From NCBI RefSeq assembly GCF_013410655.1, contig NZ_JACCFP010000001.1, positions 1,697,501 through 1,761,500 of the forward strand: a stretch of 64,000 bases of DNA, read 5' to 3'. A program made the position numbers and the translations under genes. A model generated the notes under the pieces. It made no database searches. It saw only the letters and a list, made by a program, of their open reading frames with translations, and was not told where the DNA came from. Source of the stretch: Nocardioides thalensis. Lineage in GTDB: Bacteria; Actinomycetota; Actinomycetes; Propionibacteriales; Nocardioidaceae. Positions 47,073 to 56,126 of this stretch are shown one piece after another (position 1 is the first letter of the stretch; each line of letters begins with the position of its first letter).

Positions 47073-47717
47073 GTGAGCGTTCCCAATGTGGTTGTCCTGG
47101 ACTACGGGTCCGGCAACCTCCGCTCCGCCGTGCGCGCGGTCGAGCGCGCCGGTGCCGCGGTGACGCTCACGGGCGACCTCGACGCGGCGATGGCGGCCGA
47201 CGGTCTCGTCGTGCCTGGCGTCGGCGCCTACGAGGCGTGCATGAAGGGCCTGCGGGCGATCCGCGGCGAGCGGATCATCGCGCGCCGGCTCTCCGGCGGC
47301 CGCCCCGTGCTCGGCATCTGCGTGGGCATGCAGATCCTCTTCGACCGGGGCATCGAGCACGGCGTCGAGACCGAGGGCTGCGGCGAGTGGCCGGGCGTCG
47401 TCGAGCGGCTGCAGGCGCCGATCGTGCCGCACATGGGGTGGAACACCGTCGAGGTGCCCGCCGGCTCGCGGCTCTTCGCCGGGCTGGAGGACGAGCGCTT
47501 CTACTTCGTGCACTCCTACGGCGTCCGCGACTGGACGCTCGAGACCAACGACCGCACCCCGGACAGCCACCAGCCGCTGGTCACCTGGGCCGAGCACGGG
47601 GGCGACCGCTTCGTCGCGGCGGTGGAGAACGGACCGTTGTGCGCCACGCAGTTCCACCCGGAGAAGTCGGGGGATGCGGGCGCCGTACTGCTGAGGAACT
47701 GGGTGGAATCACTGTGA
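47073..47717 (+). CDS. hisH: Imidazole glycerol phosphate synthase, glutaminase subunit
   Basis: Encodes 214 residues, class I glutamine amidotransferase. The nucleophile is the cysteine of [10 protein letters not shown] near 84, and [11 protein letters not shown] holds the His and Glu. It supplies ammonia to HisF, encoded two genes downstream. GTG start; the stop overlaps hisA (GTGA). Confidence 0.96.
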   Translation: MSVPNVVVLDYGSGNLRSAVRAVERAGAAVTLTGDLDAAMAADGLVVPGVGAYEACMKGLRAIRGERIIARRLSGGRPVLGICVGMQILFDRGIEHGVETEGCGEWPGVVERLQAPIVPHMGWNTVEVPAGSRLFAGLEDERFYFVHSYGVRDWTLETNDRTPDSHQPLVTWAEHGGDRFVAAVENGPLCATQFHPEKSGDAGAVLLRNWVESL

Positions 47718-48454
47718 GCGACTACCTCGAGCTGCTGCCCGCCGTCGACATCAAGGGCGGCCAGGCCGTCCAGCTGGTGCAGGGCGTCGACGGGTCGGAG
47801 AAGCGGTTCGGCGATCCGATCGAGGCCGCGCTCCGCTGGCAGGAGGCCGGCGCGGAGTGGCTGCACCTCGTCGACCTCGACGCCGCGTTCGGCCACGGCG
47901 AGAACCGCCGCCTCCAGGCCGAGATCGTCGGCCGTCTCGACATCAAGGTCGAGATGAGCGGCGGCATCCGCGATGACGAGTCGCTCGAGGCTGCGATGGC
48001 GACCGGCTGCCGCCGGGTCAACATCGGCACCGCCGCGCTGGAGCAGCCGGAGTGGTGCGCCAAGGCGATCGCGACGTACGGCGACCGCGTCGCCGTGGGC
48101 CTCGACGTGCGAGGCCGCACCCTCGCCGCGCGCGGCTGGACCCAGGAGGGCGGCGACCTCTACGAGACGCTCGCCCGCCTCGACTCCGAGGGCTGCGCGC
48201 GCTACGTGGTCACCGACGTCAACAAGGACGGCATGCTCCAGGGCCCCAACCTCCAGCTGCTGCGCGACGTGTGCGACGCGACCGACCGGCCGGTCGTGGC
48301 CTCCGGCGGGGTCACCACGCTCGACGACATCCGCGCGCTCATGGAGCTGGTGCCGATCGGAGTCGAGGGCGCCATTGCCGGCACCGCGCTCTACACCGGT
48401 CAGTTCACGCTCGAGGACGCGCTCGCGCTGACCTTGCCCCAGGACCGCGCGTGA
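47714..48454 (+). CDS. priA: Phosphoribosyl isomerase A (HisA/TrpF bifunctional)
   Basis: Encodes 246 residues, a TIM barrel. Catalytic aspartates are in [10 protein letters not shown] near the N-terminus and in VTDVNKDGM. In actinobacteria this enzyme, PriA, isomerises both ProFAR of histidine and PRA of tryptophan synthesis. No trpF is seen although trpC, trpB and trpA are present in this window, which supports the dual role. Start GTG overlaps hisH. Confidence 0.94.
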   Translation: MSDYLELLPAVDIKGGQAVQLVQGVDGSEKRFGDPIEAALRWQEAGAEWLHLVDLDAAFGHGENRRLQAEIVGRLDIKVEMSGGIRDDESLEAAMATGCRRVNIGTAALEQPEWCAKAIATYGDRVAVGLDVRGRTLAARGWTQEGGDLYETLARLDSEGCARYVVTDVNKDGMLQGPNLQLLRDVCDATDRPVVASGGVTTLDDIRALMELVPIGVEGAIAGTALYTGQFTLEDALALTLPQDRA

Positions 48455-49221
48455 GCCTCGCCGTCCGGGTGATCCCGTGCCTCGACGTGGACGCGGGGCG
48501 CGTGGTCAAGGGCATCAACTTCAAGGAGCTGCGCGACGCGGGCGACCCGGTGGAGCTCGCCCGGACCTACGACGCCGAGGGTGCCGACGAGCTGACCTTC
48601 CTCGACATCTCCGCCTCGCACGAGGGGCGCGCGACCACGCTGGAGATCGTGTCGGCGACCGCGGAGCAGGTCTTCATCCCGCTCACCGTCGGGGGCGGCA
48701 TCCGCTCGGTCGACGACGTCGACCGGATGCTCCGCGCCGGCGCCGACAAGATCGCCGTCAACACCGCCGCGATCCACCGGCCGGAGCTGGTGGCCGAGAT
48801 CGCCGACCGGTTCGGCAACCAGGTCCTCGTGCTGTCGGTCGACGCCCGGCGTGCCACGGGGGAGTCCCGCACCGACTCCGGGTTCGAGGTGACCACCCAC
48901 GGCGGCCGCAAGTCCGCCGGGATAGACGCGATCGAGTGGGCGTCCCGGGCGGCAGCCCTCGGCGCGGGGGAGATCCTGCTCAACGCGATGGACGCCGACG
49001 GCACCGAGGACGGCTTCGACATCGAGCTGCTCCGCGCGGTGCGGAGCGAGGTCTCGGTTCCTGTGATCGCATCCGGGGGAGCAGGGGCGGCCGAGCACTT
49101 CCCGCCGGCGGTCGAGGCCGGCGCCGACGCCGTGCTGGCGGCCACGATCTTCCACTTCGGCAAGGTGCGGGTCGGCGAGGTCAAGGACACGCTCGCCGGC
49201 GCGGGTTATCCCGTCCGCTGA
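48451..49221 (+). CDS. hisF: Imidazole glycerol phosphate synthase, cyclase subunit
   Basis: Encodes 256 residues, TIM barrel. [17 protein letters not shown] and the second catalytic aspartate in [12 protein letters not shown] are present. It forms the synthase with HisH. GTG overlaps the priA stop. It ends the his cluster; hisI lies 5.9 kb further on, while hisG, hisE and hisN are not in the window. Confidence 0.96.
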   Translation: MSLAVRVIPCLDVDAGRVVKGINFKELRDAGDPVELARTYDAEGADELTFLDISASHEGRATTLEIVSATAEQVFIPLTVGGGIRSVDDVDRMLRAGADKIAVNTAAIHRPELVAEIADRFGNQVLVLSVDARRATGESRTDSGFEVTTHGGRKSAGIDAIEWASRAAALGAGEILLNAMDADGTEDGFDIELLRAVRSEVSVPVIASGGAGAAEHFPPAVEAGADAVLAATIFHFGKVRVGEVKDTLAGAGYPVR

Positions 49222-49238
49222 CCGGGTAGGACGGGCGC

Positions 49239-49604
49239 ATGACGCAGAGCTACGAGGTCTACGGCGGCGGCGCCCAGGGTGACGACGTGCCGTGGGAGCT
49301 CCAGGACCCGTCGGTCGCCGGCGGCGACGACGGTCCCTGGCTGGTGGCCATCGAGTACGCCAACGGCTCCGAGCAGCGCCCCGCCACGGTGGTCGACGTC
49401 GGCGGGGTCCGGCACCCGAGCCGCGACGACGCGCTCGTCGCGGCGCGGAAGTCGGCGTTCGAGTTCGACCCGCCCGACCCGTTCTCACCGCAGAGCCGCC
49501 AGGTGTTCCGGGACGGCCCGGACGGTTTCCTCGTCATCATCGAGGGCGCGATGAGCACGTGGCACATGAGCGTGCGGGTGGTGCAGCACGTGGGCGACGC
49601 CTGA
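49239..49604 (+). CDS. Hypothetical protein
   Basis: Encodes 121 residues, acidic, without signal or membrane segment. The N-terminus is Gly/Asp-rich (YGGGAQGDDVPWELQDP), the C-terminal half is compact with two Trp/His positions. ATG is 6 bases after TAGGAC, possibly a leaderless start with a weak -10. No family is recognised. It lies at the left end of a block between hisF and hisI. Confidence 0.7.
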   Translation: MTQSYEVYGGGAQGDDVPWELQDPSVAGGDDGPWLVAIEYANGSEQRPATVVDVGGVRHPSRDDALVAARKSAFEFDPPDPFSPQSRQVFRDGPDGFLVIIEGAMSTWHMSVRVVQHVGDA

Positions 49605-49625
49605 GCCGCCATCCCCAGGGACCCG

Positions 49626-50702
49626 TCAGAGGTCGGGCTCGAGCAGCCGCCAGACCTCCTCGCCGCGGTCGTGCCCGCCGAGGCCCCGGGTGACGTACGC
49701 CGCCGCGTAGTCCGCCGTGTCGTCCGGCCCGAGCGCGACCCAGCCGCTGCTGCCACCGGCACCGCCCATGCCGATCTCCCGCCGTCCGCCCCGCAGGGCG
49801 TCGACCTGGAAACCGAGCGTCCACGCCACCTCACGGCCGAGGACGCCGTCCGGTCCCGTCCGCTGCGGCGTGACGTACTCGCGGTGGAGGCCCGGGCCGA
49901 GGAGGCGCGCGACCGGACCGTCGGCGGCGAGGTCGGCGTAGAACCGCGCCAGGCCGCGGGCCGTCGCGTGCAGCGAGATCGCCGGGAAGCTGGTGCGGCG
50001 CCAGCGCTCGCTGTTGAGAACCGCCGGGTCGAGCAGTCCGGGAGGCCGCCCGATCGCAGGCGCCCAGCGGGGGTCCGTCAGGTAGGCGTCGGGCCAGGTG
50101 TCCGCGACGGCGACGACGTCGGCCACCCGGCCGAGCTCGCCGACCGGGACCGACAGATGGAGGTCCCACCCGTGTCGCGCGGCGATCGCGGCGAACCGCT
50201 CGTCGAGCGACTGCCCGGTCGACCGGCGCAGCAGCTCGTCGCAGAGGTGGCCGTAGGTCAGCGCGTGCTCGGCGACTGCCGTGCCCGGCTCGTGTGCCGG
50301 CTCGGCATCGGCGAGCAGCGCGACGAGTGCGTCGCGGTCGTCGTACGCGATGCCGGCGGCCGCCTCGGGGAAGGCGGGGAGGCCCGCCTGGTGACTCAGC
50401 ACGTGACGGACGGTGGTCTCCTGCTTGCCGTGCGTGGCGTACGCCGGCCAGATGTCGGCGACCCGCTGGTCGAGTCCGAGCACATCGGTCGCGACGGCCT
50501 CCAGGACGGTGAGCGCGGCCAGCGGCTTCGCGCACGAGTACGTCATCACGAGCGTGTCGGAGGTCCAGGGGGTGCCCTCGCCGCGGTGGCCGGTCATGGC
50601 CTCGACCGTCGACCCGTCCGGCCGGATGACGCACGCCGCCGCACCAGGCTCGCGGCCATCGTGGTGCAGTCGGTCCAGGACGGCTGCGAGCTGGTCATGC
50701 AC
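49626..50702 (-). CDS. Serine hydrolase, beta-lactamase class C family
   Basis: Encodes 358 residues. The nucleophile motif SxxK is SCAK in TYSCAKPLAALT near 73; the tyrosine motif is in LTYGHLC, and GMGGAGGSSGW near the end stands for the third box. It resembles esterase or EstB-like members acting on small esters or peptides. No signal peptide is seen, so it is probably cytosolic. GTG 50702 is chosen over an upstream start whose residues do not match the family. Confidence 0.88.
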   Translation of the reverse strand: MHDQLAAVLDRLHHDGREPGAAACVIRPDGSTVEAMTGHRGEGTPWTSDTLVMTYSCAKPLAALTVLEAVATDVLGLDQRVADIWPAYATHGKQETTVRHVLSHQAGLPAFPEAAAGIAYDDRDALVALLADAEPAHEPGTAVAEHALTYGHLCDELLRRSTGQSLDERFAAIAARHGWDLHLSVPVGELGRVADVVAVADTWPDAYLTDPRWAPAIGRPPGLLDPAVLNSERWRRTSFPAISLHATARGLARFYADLAADGPVARLLGPGLHREYVTPQRTGPDGVLGREVAWTLGFQVDALRGGRREIGMGGAGGSSGWVALGPDDTADYAAAYVTRGLGGHDRGEEVWRLLEPDL

Positions 50703-50757
50703 GCGGGCGATTGAACCACGCGCCGTCCGCCTTTGCGGGGCGCGCCATGATCGCGGC

Positions 50758-51162
50758 ATGGACTCCGAGACCAGGACCTACCGCACCGGCAGCGAGGAGC
50801 GCGTCCTCGACATCACCGGCGACTGCGCCGACTACGTGCGCACCAGGGACTCCGGGCTGCTCCACGTATTCGTGCCTCACGCGACGGCCGGGATCGCGAT
50901 CCTCGAGACCGGAGCCGGCAGCGACGACGACCTGCTCGCGGCGCTCGGCGACCTGCTCCCGGCCGACGACCGGTGGATCCACAAGCACGGCAGCCCGGGG
51001 CACGGTCGGTCCCACGTGATGCCGGCGCTCGTGCCGCCGTACGCGACGGTCCCGGTCCTCGACGGCCGGCTCGCCCTCGGCGCCTGGCAGAGCATCTGCC
51101 TCGTCGACCTCAACGTCGACAACGCCGAGCGCGACGTACGGTTCAGCTTCCTGGCTGGCTAG
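50758..51162 (+). CDS. YjbQ family protein (UPF0047)
   Basis: Encodes 134 residues matching the YjbQ/UPF0047 family: VFVPHATAGIAILE, HKHGSPGHGRSHVMPAL and the C-terminal WQSICLVDLNV. Some members have thiamine-phosphate-synthase side activity; the true role is unclear. It diverges from the serine hydrolase across 55 bases. Confidence 0.92.
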   Translation: MDSETRTYRTGSEERVLDITGDCADYVRTRDSGLLHVFVPHATAGIAILETGAGSDDDLLAALGDLLPADDRWIHKHGSPGHGRSHVMPALVPPYATVPVLDGRLALGAWQSICLVDLNVDNAERDVRFSFLAG

Positions 51163-51190
51163 GGGCGGTGCGAGGGAATAGCGTGCCCGC

Positions 51191-51208
51191 CCGGGCCGGT
51201 TGGCCCGG
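51191..51208 (+). other. 7-bp hairpin before the ABC exporter
   Basis: CCGGGCC/GGCCCGG around GGTT, between yjbQ and the ABC genes. It follows a possible -10 (TAGCGT near 51178). It may end yjbQ or lie in the exporter leader. Confidence 0.4.
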
Positions 51209-51238
51209 AGTATCGAGGACGGCTGGGAAGCAGGCAGG

Positions 51239-53068
51239 GTGAGCGAGAAGACGGGTACGACGGGCGCGGGCTTCGCCGTCCTCTGGGTGGCCATCAAGCG
51301 CGAGCCGTGGGTCTTCACGCTCTCGACGATCGGCAGCCTGCTCTTCGGCGCCTTGACCGTCGCCGACGCGTGGGTGTTGGGCTGGTCGACCGACCACGTC
51401 GTGCTGCCCGCCTTCCGCGACGGGGAGATCGGCGCCGGCCTGCTCTGGGCGGTGCTCGGGCTGTTCGTGGGCGTCGCCATCCTGCGCGCGGTCGGCATCG
51501 TCGCCCGCCGCCTCGGCGCCGGCGTCATGCAGTACCGGATGCAGGCCCACACCCGCCGCGCCGTGACCCGTCAGTACCTCAGCCTCCCCATGTCGTGGCA
51601 CCAGAAGCACCCGACCGGCGAGCTGCTCTCCAACGCCAACTCCGACGTCGAGGCGGCGTGGGGGCCGATCGCCCCGCTGCCGATGGCAGTCGGGACGGTC
51701 GCGATGATGTTGATCGCCGTCGTGCAGATGCTGGTCGCCGACCTGGTGCTGGCGATCGTCGGCCTGCTGGTGTTCCCGCTCGTGATCGCGACCAACGTGG
51801 TCTACCAGCGGCTCGCGCAGGGCTGGGCGACCCGTGCCCAGCAGCTGCGCGCCGAGCTCAGCGAGATCGCCCACGAGTCCTTCGACGGCGCGATGGTGGT
51901 CAAGACCCTCGGCCGCGAGCCCCAGGAGACCGAGCGGTTCCGCGCCAAGGCCGCCGAGCTGCGCGAGGCCAACATCAAGGTCGGCCGGATCCGCGCCGCC
52001 TTCGACCCGACCCTGGCCGCGCTGCCCAACCTCGCCGTGCTCGTCGTCCTCGTCATCGGCGTCAACCGGGTCATCAGCGGCGCCACGGACGCCGGCGACG
52101 TCGTCACGGTCGCCTACCTGCTGACGGTCGTCTCGTTCCCGATCCGCTCGATCGGCTGGCTGCTGGGGGAGTTCCCGCGGAGCGTGGTCGGCTACCGGCG
52201 CGTCGACGCGGTGCTCCGGGCGACCGGCAGCATGGAGTACGGCGCCGCAGCCGCCCCGACCGGCGAGGCCGGCGCGCGGCTCGAGGTCGACGACCTCGCC
52301 TACGGCTACCAGCCCGACCGGCCGCTGCTCGCGGACCTCACGTTCACCGTCGAGCCGGGCCGCACGGTCGCCCTCGTCGGCGCCACCGCCTCGGGCAAGA
52401 GCACCCTCACCACGCTGCTCACCCGCCTCGTCGACACCGACCGCGGCACGATCCGGGTCGACGGCGTCGACGTACGAGACCTCGAGCACGGGGGCCTCGC
52501 CGAGGTCGTCGCGGTCGTGCCGCAGACGGCCTTCCTCTTCGACGACACCGTGCGCGGCAACGTCACGCTCGGCGCCGACGTCCCCGACGCGGAGGTGTGG
52601 GAGGCCCTGCGCACGGCGCAGGCCGACGGCTTCGTCGCCGCGCTTCCGGACGGTCTCGACACCCGGCTGGGGGAGCGCGGCACGTCGCTCTCCGGCGGGC
52701 AGCGGCAGCGCATCTCCCTCGCCCGGGCGCTCGTACGGCGCCCGCGGCTGCTGATCCTCGACGACGCCACGTCGGCCGTGGACCCGGAGGTCGAGGCGCG
52801 GATCCTCGCCGGTCTGCGCGGGGAGCCGGAGGTTTCGAGGCTCGGGCCTGGCGGCCCTCGCACCTCAACCACCGGCAGCACGCTCGTCGTCGTCGCCTAC
52901 CGCAAGGCCACCATCGCCCTGGCCGACGAGGTGCTCTTCCTCGCCGACGGCCGCATCGTCGACCGCGGCCCGCACGACGAGCTGGTCGCGCGCAACGCCG
53001 ACTACGCCCGTCTCGTCAACGCCTACGAGACCGAGCACGGCCGACCGGAGGAGGTGGCCGCACCGTGA
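51239..53068 (+). CDS. ABC exporter subunit, degenerate ATP site
   Basis: Encodes 609 residues: six membrane helices (about 20-300) then an ATPase domain. Walker A is GATASGKST near 380, the signature LSGGQRQR is intact. The Walker B end is LDDATS, with Asp in place of the catalytic Glu, and the switch His is Tyr (VVAYRKAT). With the next gene it forms a heterodimeric exporter whose degenerate ATP site uses these residues. A 43-base palindromic repeat is inserted in frame between the D-loop and the switch. GTG 51239 follows AGGCAGG. The cargo is unknown. Confidence 0.93.
   Translation: MSEKTGTTGAGFAVLWVAIKREPWVFTLSTIGSLLFGALTVADAWVLGWSTDHVVLPAFRDGEIGAGLLWAVLGLFVGVAILRAVGIVARRLGAGVMQYRMQAHTRRAVTRQYLSLPMSWHQKHPTGELLSNANSDVEAAWGPIAPLPMAVGTVAMMLIAVVQMLVADLVLAIVGLLVFPLVIATNVVYQRLAQGWATRAQQLRAELSEIAHESFDGAMVVKTLGREPQETERFRAKAAELREANIKVGRIRAAFDPTLAALPNLAVLVVLVIGVNRVISGATDAGDVVTVAYLLTVVSFPIRSIGWLLGEFPRSVVGYRRVDAVLRATGSMEYGAAAAPTGEAGARLEVDDLAYGYQPDRPLLADLTFTVEPGRTVALVGATASGKSTLTTLLTRLVDTDRGTIRVDGVDVRDLEHGGLAEVVAVVPQTAFLFDDTVRGNVTLGADVPDAEVWEALRTAQADGFVAALPDGLDTRLGERGTSLSGGQRQRISLARALVRRPRLLILDDATSAVDPEVEARILAGLRGEPEVSRLGPGGPRTSTTGSTLVVVAYRKATIALADEVLFLADGRIVDRGPHDELVARNADYARLVNAYETEHGRPEEVAAP
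52831..52873. repeat. Palindromic repeat inside ABC exporter gene
   Basis: It begins GGTTTCGAGG and ends CACCTCAACCACC, with an inner GGGCC/GGCCC hairpin around TGGC. It adds about 14-15 residues (VSRLGPGGPRTSTTG) to the protein without breaking the frame. The ends match the repeat at 60145-60192 (GGTxTCGA and TCxACCACC). Confidence 0.7.
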
Positions 53069-54846
53069 CGATCCTCGACACCGGAGAGTCCATCGGCGGC
53101 TGGGAGACCATCCGCCGCGGCATCAGCCACTCGCCCGAGCTCACCGAGGGCATCGGTCGCACCCTCCTCCTCGCGGTGCTCGCGTCGACCGGTCAGGTCG
53201 TCGTACCGATCACCGTGCAGCAGACCATCGACCACGGCCTGCGCGACGCGGGCGGGCCCGACGTCGGGTTCACGACGGCGATGGCGCTCGTGGCCGCCGC
53301 CGCGATCGTCGTGACGAGCTGGGCGTCGTACGCGATGACGGCGCGCCTGTTCTCGACGTCCGAGCGCGGCCTGGCGACGCTGCGGGTCAAGGCGTTCCGC
53401 CACGTGCACGACCTGCCGCTGCTCACGCAGAACACCGAGCGCCGCGGCGCCCTCGTCTCGCGGGTGACCAGCGACGTCGACCAGGTGAGCCAGTTCCTGG
53501 TGTTCGGCGGCCTGTTGTTCGTGGTCAGCATCGGCCAGGTCCTCGTGGCGACCGTCGTGATGCTGTTCTACAGCTGGCAGCTCGCGCTGGTCGTGTGGGT
53601 CTGCTTCGCGCCGCTGTTCCTGTCGATGCGGTGGTTCCAGCGCAAGCTGTCCGAGGCGTACGGCGTGGTCCGGCGCCAGGTGGGCGTGCTGCTCTCGGCC
53701 ATCTCCGAGCCGGTCGTCGGCGCGGCCGTCGTGCGGTCCTACGCCGTCGAGGCGCGCACCCAGGAGCGGATCGACGCCGCCGTCGACGCCCACAAGGCCG
53801 CGAGCACGCGGGCCCAGGGCTTCACGGTGTTCTCGTTCTCCCTCGGCGGCATCTCGGCGGGCCTGGCCAACGCCGGCGTGCTGATCATCGGCATCTGGCT
53901 CGGCTTCGCCGACGACATCACCGCCGGCGAGGTGCTCGCGTTCGCGTTCATCGTCACCCTGTTCGTCGGCCCGGTGCAGATGGGCACCCAGATCCTCACC
54001 GACGCCCAGAACGCCATCGCTGGCTGGCGCCGGGTCATCGGCATCCTCGACACCCCCGCCGACCTGGTCGACCCCGGCCCGGACGGGCGGGTGCTCCCGC
54101 ACCACGCGGTCGACGTGCGCTTCGAGGACGTCGGGTTCGCCTACCCCGGCGGGCCGCCGGTGCTCACCGACATCGACCTCGAGATCCCGGCCGGGCGCCG
54201 GGTCGCGGTCGTGGGGGAGACCGGCTCCGGCAAGTCGACGATCGCCAAGCTGCTCACCCGGCTGATGGACCCGACCACCGGCCGGGTGCTGATCGACGGC
54301 ATCGACCTCCGCGACGTCGCCGAGGCGTCGCTGCGCTCGAGCGTGGTGCTGGTCCCGCAGGAGGGCTTCCTGTTCGACGACTCCCTGGCCGCCAACGCGC
54401 GGTACGGCCGGCTCGACGCGACCGACGCCGAGATCGCCGCGGCGGCCGAGGAGCTGGGCCTCGGCGACTGGCTGGCGGGCCTGCCGGACGGGCTGGCGAC
54501 GATGGTCGGCCAGCGCGGGGAGTCGCTGTCCGCGGGGGAGCGCCAGCTGGTCGCGCTGCTCCGCGCCCAGCTCGCCGACCCCGACCTGCTCGTGCTCGAC
54601 GAGGCCACCAGTGCCGTCGACCCCGAGCTCGAGATGCGCATCGGGCGCGCGCTCGAGCGGCTGATGTCCGGCCGCACCTCGGTCACCATCGCCCACCGGC
54701 TCTCCACGGCCGAGGCCGCCGACGAGGTCGTGGTCGTCGACAAGGGTCGGATCGTGCAGCGCGGCCCCCACGCCGAGCTCGTCCGCGACGAGGACAGCGT
54801 GTACGCCGCGCTCCACCGGTCGTGGGTCGCCCAACAGGCCCGGTGA
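53065..54846 (+). CDS. ABC exporter subunit, catalytic ATP site
   Basis: Encodes 593 residues. Six membrane helices (about 30-320) are followed by an ATPase domain: Walker A GETGSGKST near 385, Walker B VLDEATS with the catalytic Glu and the switch IAHRLST with His. Its signature is LSAGE instead of LSGGQ, so the degenerate site of the dimer pairs this signature with the Walker residues of the other subunit. GTG overlaps the first subunit by 4 bases. The cargo cannot be told. Confidence 0.94.
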   Translation: MTILDTGESIGGWETIRRGISHSPELTEGIGRTLLLAVLASTGQVVVPITVQQTIDHGLRDAGGPDVGFTTAMALVAAAAIVVTSWASYAMTARLFSTSERGLATLRVKAFRHVHDLPLLTQNTERRGALVSRVTSDVDQVSQFLVFGGLLFVVSIGQVLVATVVMLFYSWQLALVVWVCFAPLFLSMRWFQRKLSEAYGVVRRQVGVLLSAISEPVVGAAVVRSYAVEARTQERIDAAVDAHKAASTRAQGFTVFSFSLGGISAGLANAGVLIIGIWLGFADDITAGEVLAFAFIVTLFVGPVQMGTQILTDAQNAIAGWRRVIGILDTPADLVDPGPDGRVLPHHAVDVRFEDVGFAYPGGPPVLTDIDLEIPAGRRVAVVGETGSGKSTIAKLLTRLMDPTTGRVLIDGIDLRDVAEASLRSSVVLVPQEGFLFDDSLAANARYGRLDATDAEIAAAAEELGLGDWLAGLPDGLATMVGQRGESLSAGERQLVALLRAQLADPDLLVLDEATSAVDPELEMRIGRALERLMSGRTSVTIAHRLSTAEAADEVVVVDKGRIVQRGPHAELVRDEDSVYAALHRSWVAQQAR

Positions 54847-54856
54847 CCCACCCGCC

Positions 54857-55080
54857 CTCGAATCCCCCTCGATGGAGGGTCGAGTTGTACCTCATGGCGC
54901 GTCGAGTTGTACCTGATGGTCCGCCGAGTTGTGCCTGCTGGCTCGGCCGTGGTCCGTACGTCCTCCACCGAGCCAGGACGGCTAGCTCGGCAAACCATCA
55001 GGTACAACTCGGCGAACCATGACGTCGGATTCGGCAGACCATGAGGGCGGATTCGGGCCAGCACGGGGGTCTGTTTCGAC
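54857..55080. repeat. Palindromic array of 22-bp repeats
   Basis: Four direct units (54857, 54879, 54901, 54923; 22 bp each) are followed by a 25-base centre and five inverted units (54970, 54992, 55014, 55036, 55059; 22 or 23 bp). Core: CGAGTTGTACCTGATGG or the variant CGAATCCGCCCTCATGG. The arms mirror each other unit by unit: 19 of 22 for the closest pair, 14-16 for the others. Inside lies a hairpin GGCTCG/CGAGCC. No unique spacers separate the units, so it is not a CRISPR. It fills the gap between the ABC exporter and hisI and ends 10 bases before the hisI start. Confidence 0.8.
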
Positions 55081-55090
55081 GGCGTCGATA

Positions 55091-55441
55091 ATGGAGGGCG
55101 TGAGCACCCTCGACCCGACGATCGCCGAGCGCCTCAGGCGCAACCCCGACGGGCTGCTGCCCGCGATCGTCCAGCAGCATGACACCGGCGAGGTGCTGAT
55201 GCTGGCGTGGATGGACGACGAGGCGCTGCACCGCACGCTGACCACCGGCCGGGGGACCTACTGGAGCCGCTCCCGGCAGGAGTACTGGGTCAAGGGCGAG
55301 ACCTCGGGCAACCCCCAGCACGTCAAGGAGGTCCGCCTCGACTGCGACGGCGACACCCTGCTGGTCAAGGTCGACCAGGAGGGCGTGGCGTGCCACACGG
55401 GTGACCGCACCTGCTTCGACAGCGGGCTGATCGGTGCCTGA
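55091..55441 (+). CDS. hisI: Phosphoribosyl-AMP cyclohydrolase
   Basis: Encodes 116 residues; opens the purine ring in histidine synthesis. [17 protein letters not shown] holds the metal aspartates and [10 protein letters not shown] the zinc cysteines; [12 protein letters not shown] is typical of the N-terminus. ATG 55091 is used; GTG 55100 is the alternative but its GGAGGG would be too close. It is separated from the other his genes by the ABC block, and starts a unit running into the Trp-associated membrane gene. Confidence 0.93.
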   Translation: MEGVSTLDPTIAERLRRNPDGLLPAIVQQHDTGEVLMLAWMDDEALHRTLTTGRGTYWSRSRQEYWVKGETSGNPQHVKEVRLDCDGDTLLVKVDQEGVACHTGDRTCFDSGLIGA

Positions 55442-56072
55442 CGCAGCCACGCCCACCCCCGACACCGACCCGCGGCGCCGTACGTTCGCGCCCGTGGTGC
55501 TGGTCGGCCTCGCCGCGAGCGTGCTGACGGCGATCGCGGGCCACCGGGCGATGCTCCGCATCCCCGAGTCCGCCCTCGAGGACATCGGCATGGCGTCCTA
55601 CGGCGGCACCGACGCCGCGGCGTCGGAGTTCCCGCTCGCGGGCGCGCTGGGTCTCGTCGCGCTTGCCTGCTGGGGCGTGCTCCTCGTCACCCGCGGGCGG
55701 CTCCGCCGCCTGGTGGCGGTCCTCGCGACCCTGAGCGCGGCCGGCGTCGTCGCGGTGGCCGTGGTGGGCGGCTTCCTCCAGGCTGACGACTACATCAGCG
55801 ACGCGACCCGCCAGCTCGGCTACATCGGGCTCAGCGGCGACCTCGGCGCGGTCCGCACCGGGTGGTTCTGGGCCGCCCTGTTCGGCAGCGCGGTCGCCAC
55901 GGCCGCAGGCGCGGCCGCCGTACGCCTGGCTCCGGCGTGGCCCGAGATGGGCAGCCGGTACGACGCACCCGCCGCCGGTGGTGCCGCGACAGCGACCGTC
56001 GCGCCCGCCGAGGAGCTCTCCAGCACCGAGCTGTGGAAGTCGCTCGACGAGGGCGACGATCCGACGGCGTGA
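55434..56072 (+). CDS. Trp biosynthesis-associated membrane protein
   Basis: Encodes 212 residues with about four membrane helices. It belongs to the family found next to trp genes in actinobacteria (TIGR02234). The end [16 protein letters not shown] is the family hallmark. Usually trpE lies between hisI and this gene; here GTG 55434 overlaps hisI, so trpE is missing from the spot. Function unknown. Confidence 0.9.
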   Translation: MPDAATPTPDTDPRRRTFAPVVLVGLAASVLTAIAGHRAMLRIPESALEDIGMASYGGTDAAASEFPLAGALGLVALACWGVLLVTRGRLRRLVAVLATLSAAGVVAVAVVGGFLQADDYISDATRQLGYIGLSGDLGAVRTGWFWAALFGSAVATAAGAAAVRLAPAWPEMGSRYDAPAAGGAATATVAPAEELSSTELWKSLDEGDDPTA

Positions 56073-56080
56073 GCAACCCA

Positions 56081-56086
56081 TAGACT
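56081..56086 (+). promoter_or_regulatory. Possible -10 before the HGxxPAAW gene
   Basis: TAGACT 46 bases before ATG 56127. It gives a leader of about 34 bases including GAGGAG. Confidence 0.45.
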
Positions 56087-56126
56087 CGGCACAGCACACC
56101 CAAACACCCGCGAGGAGCACGCACGC

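Noticed and set aside
54857..55080. Repeat array read as a CRISPR
   Set aside because: Units of 22 bp are contiguous without unique spacers, occur in both orientations, and no cas genes are present.
49239..55080. Genomic island or prophage
   Set aside because: No integrase, attachment repeats, tRNA border or phage genes are found; only gene order and repeats hint at rearrangement.
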